Assembly (NCBI GenBank): GCA_032718475.1
Contig: JAUCBJ010007635.1
Location: forward strand, 119,926 to 183,925
Direction of reading: 5' to 3'
From: Nemertoderma westbladi
Taxonomy: Eukaryota > Xenacoelomorpha > Nemertodermatida > Nemertodermatidae
Length of the DNA: 64,000 nucleotides
A program made the position numbers and the translations under genes. Below are positions 11,014 to 18,927 of this stretch, one piece after another; the first letter of the stretch is position 1; every line of letters starts with the position of its first letter. Under the pieces are notes generated by a model. The model had not been told where the DNA came from and searched no databases. It worked only from the letters and a program-made list of their open reading frames with translations.

Positions 11014-11649
11014 CTAGAACAAGAGTCTCCGAGTGTTTAACAGCTGTGAAGAGTCCGTGGTGTAGTGTGGCTTATAACTTGCCTTGGCTAATGGCGGATA
11101 GATGTATACCACGTTTCCGCCCTCAACTTGCTGACTTAATGTGCCACCAATCCCAATAGCGGATCTATAGTATGATCTGTTTAACCACGCCATCATCCTC
11201 CCATTGACAGCCTTCCACCTGACATTGTAATCAATGTCGACAGGTCTGCCCCATCTCTGTATCGCTCTGGGGAACATTTGAGCCAACAATACCAAGGAGG
11301 ATCCATTGTCAGAATAAGCTTGCACCATAGTTTGTAATTTGGAGACAACAAAATCTGTATCGTTACTACAGAGATCATTGGTTCCAAATAATATAACAGT
11401 GATGCAGGGTTTATTCTGCCATTGTTGGATAATCTCATGGGTATTGTGGTCCACAAATGTTACCCCAGCGCACGGCTGGAACATAACATTCGCGAAGTTG
11501 CATTGTGTTTGACTGTTTACAAAGCTCGATAGATGAACAGCATGGGAAGACCAAAATATATTAATCTCGTGTATGTAATGACATAATCGTAAGTCGTAAT
11601 GACAAACGCAAGATGGATTGACAAGGGGGGAACGATAAGTGTGGGTCAT
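11014..11649 (-). CDS. SGNH/GDSL-hydrolase-like ORF, copy 1
   Basis: A 211-residue intronless frame. Near residue 33 it has WSSHAVHLSSF at the position of the SGNH block I (nucleophile Ser). The segment KPCITVILFGTNDLC matches block III (G-x-N-D, oxyanion Asn), followed by LLAQMFPRA, matching the usual strand after that block. At the C terminus, where block V should read D-G-x-H, this copy has TTDSSQLL, so the Asp is kept but the catalytic His appears replaced by Gln. The paralogue at 13000-13572 keeps D-G-T-H. SGNH-fold ORFs are known inside several retroelements and as stand-alone esterases; no reverse transcriptase or recombinase lies nearby. It may be a recently decayed or catalytically dead copy. 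Family assignment is by motif only. Confidence 0.6.
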   Translation of the reverse strand: MTHTYRSPLVNPSCVCHYDLRLCHYIHEINIFWSSHAVHLSSFVNSQTQCNFANVMFQPCAGVTFVDHNTHEIIQQWQNKPCITVILFGTNDLCSNDTDFVVSKLQTMVQAYSDNGSSLVLLAQMFPRAIQRWGRPVDIDYNVRWKAVNGRMMAWLNRSYYRSAIGIGGTLSQQVEGGNVVYIYPPLAKASYKPHYTTDSSQLLNTRRLLF

Positions 11650-12054
11650 TTTGTAGAATATTATATATATTATTAGTAATAATAACTGGAATTATATAGA
11701 ATTATATAGTCGATTAAGTGTCAAAGTATATGATACTGCATTCCGTTTATATAGAAATGTTATACCATACTGTTGGTATAGCAGCTGATAATTCACTGTA
11801 TGTTGTTACATAATAAATGTGATAATTAGTTTTTGATATTGTTTGGTAATGTATTTCTTTGCTTGAAGGCTGTTAATAGCACACCTCCCAATCTAATAAT
11901 AATACCATATATGGTAATGATTCGGAGCTTAACGAGGCCGAGTCATTGGTTTTTAGATTGCAATATTACAACTGTAGGTACTGGTACTACTGTATTCCCT
12001 AAATTTCTGGTGGGCTGTGATTGGCTTACTACATCTAGCTTAGTGAGGAATATA
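11650..12054. other. AT-rich spacer
   Basis: Nothing supported; short frames only. Confidence 0.4.
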
Positions 12055-12335
12055 TGAGTTACAGGTCTGTCATGAAAGGGTCACAGCTTGGTAACAAGTG
12101 AGTTACAGCTTGGTAACAAGTGAGTTACAGCTCAGTAACAAGTGAGTTACAGCTCGGTCACAAGTTTATTACTGCTGTGTCGCAAGTTAATTACAGCTTG
12201 GTCACAAGTGAGTTACAGCTCAGTCATGAATAGGTAACCGCTTGGTCACAACTGGGATAGAGCTCGGTCATGAGTGAGTTTCATCTTGGTCATGAGTGTG
12301 TTACAGCTTGGTGGGTTTCTGCTCGACCATGAGTG
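12055..12335. repeat. 22-bp minisatellite
   Basis: About a dozen diverged copies of a 22-bp unit of the form GAGTTACAGCTTGGTAACAA, with CTCGGTCACAAGT and CTTGGTCATGAGT variants; divergence increases to the right. Confidence 0.8.
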
Positions 12336-12404
12336 CATTTTACTGTTTATAGATATAGATCCTCCTTCATCAGTAATCATGACGTAATTTACCTGTCTAA
12401 AATT

Positions 12405-12530
12405 CTCACCCACAACCCCAGCCCCCACCCTCATGTCTCACCCTCACCTCCCACCCCACACCCTCACGCTCTGCCCCCCCCACTTACCAACCCCACCCAT
12501 CCACTCTGTTCTAATCTAACCATCAATTAA
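12405..12530. repeat. C-rich low-complexity tract
   Basis: Plus strand is nearly all C with CA/CT steps (CCCACCCTCA type). Confidence 0.8.
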
Positions 12531-12531
12531 C

Positions 12532-12561
12532 TCTGTCTACCCCCACATGGGGGTAGACAGA
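12532..12561. repeat. Near-perfect palindrome
   Basis: TCTGTCTACCCCC and its inverse complement flank a 4-bp centre (ACAT), immediately before the SINE. Confidence 0.85.
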
Positions 12562-12570
12562 ATATTGAAG

Positions 12571-12804
12571 GCGGGGTAGCTCAGTTGGTTGAGCACCAGG
12601 CCTGCAATCTATTGGTTGTATGTTCAGCCCCGCCAGGGTCCACTCAGCCTTTAATCCACTGGGGTCGATAAAATGAGTACCAGTTAAATAACTGGGAGCA
12701 AATCTTGGGATAGGAGTAGTGCCCACCCCTACCCTCGGGTAGCAGCTATCGAAAGAGGAGCCTTCGGGTCACCTCCGGCTTCGGCCAACTGTTTGCTTTT
12801 TTTT
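12571..12804 (+). mobile_element. tRNA-derived SINE with conserved central domain
   Basis: The head is tRNA-like: GCGGGG at 12571 pairs with CCCCGC near 12630. An A box (TAGCTCAGTTGGTTGAGC) starts at ~12578 and a degenerate B box (GGTTGTATGTTC) lies at ~12613. The body contains GCCTTTAATCCACTGGGGTC then GATAAAATGAGTACCAG. This strongly resembles, from memory, the central domain shared by cephalopod (Ceph) and related SINEs, with GGGGTCGATAAA..AGTACCAG as its signature. It ends in an eight-T run. RNA polymerase III transcription of intact relatives is expected; the B box here is mutated, so this copy is probably silent. Confidence 0.75.
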
Positions 12805-12881
12805 GCTACCCCCACATACACAGACCCACACTCCCACACACGGTTTTCTGCGGTAAGTTGTCTGCTATTTTCATTATTTGA

Positions 12882-12907
12882 TTGTGGGGCCCTTATTTAA
12901 AAGAGCC
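12882..12907 (-). terminator. Degenerate histone-type stem-loop, second copy
   Basis: Minus strand reads GGCTCTTTT, an extra AAATA, then AGGGCC followed by CCACA. Removing the 5-nt insertion gives the histone hairpin pattern with a CCACA tail. It is part of a ~67-bp tandem duplication of the ORF end plus stem-loop (units start with CTACCTGCTGTGGTG and CTACTTGCTGTGGTT). Confidence 0.4.
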
Positions 12908-12954
12908 ACTCAGAAATAGGAATTACTGTGGGCACTAACCACAGCAAGTAGATT

Positions 12955-12970
12955 GGCCCTTAAAAGGGCC
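12955..12970 (-). terminator. Histone-type 3' stem-loop
   Basis: Minus strand is GGCCCTTTTAAGGGCC, a perfect match to the consensus GGCYCTTTTMAGRGCC of replication-dependent histone mRNAs, preceded by CCCAAAC. The usual ACCCA/ACCA after the stem is instead AATCT. It lies 30 nt after the stop (13000-13002) of the minus-strand SGNH-like pseudogene, the distance typical of histone genes. No histone coding sequence is present. Confidence 0.5.
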
Positions 12971-12999
12971 GTTTGGGTTGTTAGGACTTAATGTGGGCG

Positions 13000-13572
13000 C
13001 TACACCACAGCAGGTAGAGCATGCTGGATAGTGCAATACAACTTGCACTGTCCGACATCACTAAGGTGTGTGCCATCAGAGTGAAGCAAGGCTCCTCCCT
13101 GCAGCCGATGGCATAGAGCACCTTTCATGGCTATGATGCGGCCGTATTCGTATTACCTCAGCCACGCCGCCATCCTGCTGTTTGTAGCCACACGCCAAAT
13201 CAAAATCGGGGTCCACAGGTATTCTCGTCAGGCGCATTGACCGCGGGACGATTTGTGCCCATAAATCGGAGGAGGCCTCATTGGATGAATATTCTGTAAT
13301 CATTGCCTTCAATTTGGTGACAACAAAATCTGTTTCTCACACACAGATCGTTGCCTCCAAACATTATAGCAATGATACAGGGTTTCTTCTCCCAATGTCT
13401 CATCACAGCTGAAAGTGAACTCGAGCAACTGCTGGATGCAGGCCAAAGTTACAATCAAAACTGCAATCATTATGGCCAAAAAACCCGAAGAGTCTATAGC
13501 TGGGTGAGATGAACCCATGATTCTGATTACGTGGATGTGCAGATGGCTGCAAACATGGACCGATTGAGACAT
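13000..13572 (-). pseudogene. SGNH/GDSL-hydrolase-like ORF, copy 2, frameshifted
   Basis: Homologous to the 11014-11649 ORF but split over several frames. In order on the minus strand one can read a block I region (VIRIMGSSHPAIDSSGFLA), a block III region in another frame (KKPCIIAIMFGGNDLC), a segment AQIVPRS, and finally HSDGTHLSDVGQCKLY, a textbook SGNH block V with the catalytic Asp and His. The frame carrying block V ends at a TAG at 13000-13002. Motif retention but at least two frame changes indicate a pseudogene of a once catalytic protein. The downstream histone-like stem-loop is described separately. Confidence 0.6.
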
Positions 13573-14207
13573 TGCAATGTATAGATAGCAATAAATGATA
13601 GTATAGCAATATATTGGGGGTGATTGGGTAATTGTCGGTTAATATGATTATGCCATTCCATTTATATAGAAAATTTAAAAATTTAGAAAATTTATATGAA
13701 ATATATTCAATTATCCAGCAAAAAGAAAATGGCTGATTTAAGTAGCTATTAATTAGATCAATCATTCAATGCATTTAAATTAATTAATGCAATATTTAAT
13801 AAATTGTAATTTTTTTAGATCATGGAGATTTCTGGTCGATGCCGGATTGCAGGAAAGCAGCTAATATTATTGGGAATTCACTCATGACAAATCATATTGC
13901 AAGTAATTTTTCCAAAATTGTAGTGAGTTAAACCTAATAACTTCCCCCACCAAGCGGTGAATCAGAATATTTGTCACGGCATTATTCCTGACAAATAAAT
14001 TACCGGTCATATATTTACTATTTACCAGTGATTAACTTGTGGACTGAATTAACTAATTAATCCCATGTTATTTATTTGGGTGCAATTGTAATAATTATTT
14101 GTAATACATTATTGTTGTTACAACAAACGGTCGATAATAAAGGGAAGGCATAATAATTATTTAAAGGGTTAATAAAATACAATCTCTTCAAAATAAAATC
14201 TAACAAA
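13573..14207. other. AT-rich spacer
   Basis: No coding signal. Contains AAAGGGTTAATAAA at ~14163-14176, which resembles a CCC-type transposon end in inverse orientation but has no visible partner. Confidence 0.4.
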
Positions 14208-15546
14208 ATGTCTTATCGTTCTTCAAGTATCAACAAGAGTGCCTCACACAGTTCTCTTAGCGACCACACCTCTAACCTTGACGTAACTGCGATACCAATT
14301 CATTCCGACCCGGACAGATCTCCGACTAGAGAATTGCCCGAACCGGAATATTCCAGTTCAACTCGACAGGTAACCCCATTATGCCCTCAAACCTAAATCG
14401 ACCACCCCCCCGTCACCAGAACTAACCAACCCACTACTGGCCTCGAATCACAATCTGACCAACCGCGAGTGACTGCGACCTCCGACTTAGACCAGACAGA
14501 AGTCGACACAGACACAGGTTTAAACCTGTCGTCAGGAATGGACCCACTTATGGCCCCTTCCCCAGGTTTATTAATTGGCCTACTAAGAGCCATTGACAAT
14601 TACAGGGCCACCGAAAAAGGGTCTAAAGCTCAAATACTCTCCATGTCTGTCACGGAGATGCAACAGGCTGTATTGCGATATTATAATTATCCAGCATTGG
14701 ATAAGTTTTTTCCACTACTACATTCTGCCACTTCTGATGAACTGACAGCATTGAAGGTACCAGCTGATCCCACAGACCTTAACCAAAGTGGGAAGGACCC
14801 TAAGGGGATTTCAGGCTGGTTTTGCTAAGCAAATCGCCAGTTTTGAAACTGCCTTACGGGACCCAAACGTAGACAATCCCCTTCACTCTTCTATGACATT
14901 AAGGAGAGAATAATCCGTATCCAGATAATCCTCTCCGCCTTCTATCAGTCCACCGTTCAGACTGGAGCTGCAGTGATAGAGACTGCAGCCAGTGAAAACA
15001 TAGTAAAATTCGTTTTGTCAGTGCATACTTGTCTCTCCTTCCAAGGCGAATCCCCTCGTCCTGAAACTCTGGATTCTGACCATCCATCTCTGATCGATGC
15101 CCGAGATATTGAAGGATATACTCAAACTGAACCCGAAACAAGAAAATGCGATCCGCAAACACCTCAAAACGTATATCAAAGCAGTGGGAGAGGAAGAATT
15201 AAAAAGAAGACATCGTGGTCATCCCCCCACTAGCCCCACAACTAAAGAGATCCTAAAGGATATCCATAGCGAAATGGAAACAGAATATCAACGAAGATCG
15301 ATAATGGATCGGGACCTAGAGAAAAACAAAAATATATTACAGGATCATCATGCTGAGGATGAACGCTCGCAACGAGAATATGAAGCTGAGAAAAAGAGAC
15401 GCAAGGGGAGGAACGAAAACGAAAACGCGAACTGGAAGAGGAAAAACGAAAACGTGAACTGGAAGAGGAGAAACTAAAAAGCGAACTGGAAGAGGAGGAA
15501 CGAAAACGCGAAGCGGAAGGATCTATATTCCAGTATAGATCTATCT
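14208..15546 (+). pseudogene. Broken charged coiled-coil ORF (Gag-like, unrecognised)
   Basis: A coding region can be followed through several lesions. The ATG at 14208 opens a Ser/Asp/Thr-rich N terminus. The same frame continues past a TAA at 14394 to the region ending at 14828 (helical, LLIGLLRAIDNYRATEKG). A frame change near 14800 gives GFQAGFAKQIASFETALRD. Another frame gives FYDIKERIIRIQIILSAFYQ and onward. The 15097-15477 frame is Lys/Glu-rich and helical, and a last shift near 15400 leads into a Glu/Arg/Lys coiled coil ending with TAG at ~15546. The layout (disordered N terminus, helical core, charged tail) is compatible with a retroelement Gag, but I cannot match it to a family and see no zinc knuckle. 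Confidence 0.5.
15407..15518 (+). repeat. Internal coding repeat, ~30-36 bp units
   Basis: Three to four units of the form GAACTGGAAGAGGAAAAACG, encoding RKRELEEEK-type heptad-like repeats at the C terminus of the broken ORF. Confidence 0.75.
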
Positions 15547-15599
15547 AGACCATATATATATTCTATTGAAAGACTATATATTTTAATAAAATCCCCGGC

Positions 15600-16045
15600 A
15601 CTTACATGAGTGCTTAAGCTTCCAGCCAAACGATGCTTGATCTTGTAACAGTGTGGAATGCAGTGATGCTGGTGGCGGCCTGCAATTTCAGATGTTGTAA
15701 AGGTCATTGTTGTACACTGTTGTAAAGGTCATTGCCCCCGACACGCAAGAATGTTGGGCATGGATTAGGGACAGCAGAACTATGGTAATAGTTAGTTAGA
15801 TGTTGGAACTGGCATAGAGTTTGTATGTAGTTCTTAGTATTAGGTGGTTTGTAATATGGTAAAGGCAATGGTTTTCCTAAGGATAACTTTGCTTTCCATC
15901 TTTTGCCATGGTGGATTAGCCATACCGTTACCAATGGATCAGGAAGAAGAAAACGAACCCTACATGGAGCTGGAATACCCAGTGGCCATAAAGGAAGCCC
16001 AGCGACACATTGTGACACGATTAAAGGCCAAGGCATTTCCAACAT
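15600..16045 (-). pseudogene. SGNH/GDSL-hydrolase-like remnant, copy 3
   Basis: On the minus strand, VTVWLIHHGKRWKAK resembles block I of retroelement-type SGNH domains (usually WL-GHS/GSS), and ~60 residues later NPCPTFLRVGGNDLYNS matches block III; KPC....FGGND in copies 1 and 2 is the direct counterpart. Just after block III there is a 23-bp tandem duplication (TGACCTTTACAACA repeated at ~15698-15735) that breaks the frame, and no block V is seen. Block I has lost the Ser (HHG). It lies in the same orientation as the other two copies. Confidence 0.45.
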
Positions 16046-16201
16046 TAAAGGAGAAAATATAGAAGGTCTGTAACAACTTACCTGAACATCAGCCCAAGTT
16101 GAGGGAGGTAGTTGCTAAACCTGGAGCCTCTGCATTAATTAGGGTGGGTCATAAAAATCAAAAGTCCACGAATTACTTAGGAACTTACCCAAAAGGTGAG
16201 G

Positions 16202-16602
16202 TTATGTGTTCATAAAACGTGGACATTTAATAATAGGATTACTATTATCTTTTATGAAAAATGCCCCGTTAAATTCGGGCTCCAAAACAGCCACTGTCGA
16301 TCCAATCCCCATGTCATCAAATCTAAGAATCTTTGCAGACCTCGCCGATGTTGTGGTAAACAGGAGGGCAATTCTACCCCCAACATCTGCCAATACTATC
16401 GTTCTGTCGAACCGTTTCTCCATGGAAATGTTCGTACGTTTGCTGGCGTTTCGCATTTTGTTAAATTCAATACAGTGACGATGACCACTCTGTCATCCAT
16501 GACTGGTTCATCACCCGTTAGAAGCCAAGCGCTTATCAGCCCATTGAAGGACCTCCTTTCGAAGGGATGTTCCCCAATCACCACGTTATCCATAATCTGC
16601 AT
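16202..16602 (-). pseudogene. OB-fold-like (RPA-type) ORF remnant, frameshifted
   Basis: Two overlapping minus-strand frames (16602-16396 and 16456-16202) join by a frameshift near 16400-16440. The second contains TIVLADVGGRIALLF and, later, MGIGSTVAVLEPEFNG. That motif and spacing resemble VYFLDLTSSMMFIVI and VGVGTKIRLYEPAFRG in the RPA-like gene at 18928-21144, consistent with OB-fold strands of a single-strand DNA-binding protein. The alternating hydrophobic pattern supports this strand over the open plus-strand frames. Assignment is by internal comparison only. Confidence 0.4.
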
Positions 16603-16752
16603 AAAATAGTTGTAATTATTTCTATATTTTGTTTATTTTTATATTTTATATTTGTATTTTATATTAATTAAGTAAATTAATGAATAAAAATGAAACTTTA
16701 TGACGTACAATATAACTACATAATTTATACCACATATTAAGGATAGGTGTAG

Positions 16753-16929
16753 AGAACATCCACTGTTGGAAATCCTCCAACATATTCCCCTCCCGACTCG
16801 AATCCCGAAATGGAAGTAGATATGTTCAACGTTGATGAGATCAATGACGAGGACATTGTAGCTACATTTGAACAAAAGGGAGTGGTTGGCCCTACATTAT
16901 TCGCAATTAGATATTCTGGAATGTTTTGA
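16753..16929 (+). other. Short acidic open frame, possible coding remnant
   Basis: 58 codons, no ATG at the left edge, composition PPTYSPPDSNPEMEVDMFNV then acidic residues to TGA at 16927. It reads like real protein but is short and unplaced. Confidence 0.25.
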
Positions 16930-18618
16930 ATTAAAATTAATTGTTTTTGCATAACCTACCTATATTGTTAACATTGTTCATGCAATATTTTTTTACTAGC
17001 TAATTGATATAATCTATTTGAAATCTATAATGTTTTATAACTATTTATTTATGATTGGGTCGCAATTGTTCGGGTCGCAATTGTCCGGGTGGACAAAACT
17101 TCATAATTATTACATAAATTTAAATTTAAAACAAAAGATATTGAAAATTAAATCTAAAATAACCTGTTACTTCGAGTCTGATAGCGTTAGTGAATTTTAT
17201 TTATCATTTTTGAATAGGTTTAATTATTGTTTTCAACTATAATACATATGCCTAAATTTAAAAACACTTACTCTCATCTGGTTTAGTGTGAAAAAGAGCG
17301 ACGTGAACTGCCACGACAAAAATACGTGTGGCAGATCATAGACCAGACGATCGGTAGTGATGTCCTGCAACAGGATCAACATTTCAGGACAAACATGTCC
17401 TGAAAGTTGCCCATCCCCTTAAGTCCACGGCAACCCCCCCCCCCCCCCCCCCACAGACTTTCTGCATTGTCGATGTAAATGATGAAAATTTGTTTTCTAG
17501 ACAACATCGAGCCAGACATGTAAGGGGACACTTACACACAGTTCAAAGGCGGAACAGCTGGGGAAACAGAAAGTCATACTTAATAGAAAAACTGAAGACA
17601 GGCATTATAAACAGTCCGACAGACAAAAATGTATTTGAGCCTTTAGCTTGTGCGGTCCATTGACTATTGATTTATATACATCACTTAAGGACTACAAAGA
17701 CTTTGTAAACAAAAAGAGGAAAAAATACTATGAAATCATAAAGAAAAGGGAATACCCACAGGCCAGAGAACAACAAGCACAATTGGATACAGCCACGACT
17801 AATCTTGATGAACATGAATCACATACTGCGGCAAGACAGGTTGTCCCATGGAAAGGTAAAAAATTCTTCACCCAACAAACAAAGAATACTGTGTTGCGAA
17901 CACATGTGCAACTTACAAAGCACACAAAAAAAAACAAAAATGCAATGAATCCAACTTAGTAACCAAGGCCTGTGATTAGCTAATTTAGAATTCATAAGCT
18001 GTTTGTAGTTGAAAACTTTCTGGATGCTAAGAATGGATTGTACTATTAATAATAAATTCAGACGTAACTAAGTATTTCATTACGGAAAACAATTAACAAA
18101 AAATATATGAATGCTACTTTTTATTATTTTAAATTTGCATTCTTGTTTAAATCAAACAAACATGTAAATAATGAGTTTTGTGGTGTACATTATCATACAT
18201 TATCTGGCCCTCAAGCATAGCTGCATAGACCTTGCTTCTTTGTATCTTGACGCAGTGGACAGCGGCCTTGTATTGTACATATCCAACCAGTGTCTATCTC
18301 TCTGGGAAGCCAAGCACATACTGTAGACTCCATTATGTGGTTTACTTGTACTGGTAGTAGGTCCCACCAGCACCACCAGCACTGTCGTGTGTATGAACAA
18401 ACATGTCTTGATTATGTGGATTCTATTAGACATATTTTATTTAATTTTGTCAAACATATCAACAATATGCGTATACATACCGAATACGGTATGTATTCGG
18501 ATCTACCACAGCAGTAACACTTAAGAGGGAAATTGTAATCGGAAATATCCTAACTCAAAAAATGGGGAGGAGATGGGAAGGAGTTGTAGTGACATAATTC
18601 TACATTTGAAAGGGGTAT
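16930..18618. other. Intergenic region, no supported gene
   Basis: A poly-C run of 19 lies at 17434-17452. The 103-codon Lys-rich frame at 17648-17959 has no recognisable content. 17340-17410 has paired TCCTG(A/C)A/CAGGA motifs that could fold into small hairpins. Confidence 0.4.
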
Positions 18619-18914
18619 ATTCGCACATATCTCAAAAGTTAGGCGAGGCTACTAGTACATAAATCATACACTAAAATCATACATACTTCAACATTTTCGC
18701 AACTGGACAGTCATACATAAAGTATCTCGATAATAATGGTGGGAGGTAGGGGAGAGGGTGATAAATATTTATATAGTTTAACAAAAAACATACTGACGAA
18801 GAAACAGACAAACCAACATACTATCGTAATATCGACAAGATCAGAATTTCCATAAAATTTCATGTCGATGATAAAAAAAAACAACTGTAAAATAATTTAT
18901 TAATTGTTAAAACT

Positions 18915-18920
18915 TTTATT
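18915..18920 (-). promoter_or_regulatory. Polyadenylation signal AATAAA
   Basis: Minus-strand AATAAA 8-13 nt after the TAA stop of the RPA-like gene; conserved in copy 2. Confidence 0.6.
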
Positions 18921-18927
18921 AATAAAA

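Noticed and set aside
12571-12640. Functional tRNA gene
   Set aside because: The D and T arms are incomplete and the B box is mutated; the sequence continues into a SINE body.
15844-16062. 72-codon plus-strand frame with a hydrophobic N terminus resembling a signal peptide
   Set aside because: It lies opposite the SGNH copy 3 remnant, whose motif match is stronger; the hydrophobic start is not convincing alone.
17648-17959. 103-codon Lys-rich plus-strand frame
   Set aside because: No recognisable motif, no splice or start context, A-rich composition explains the open frame.
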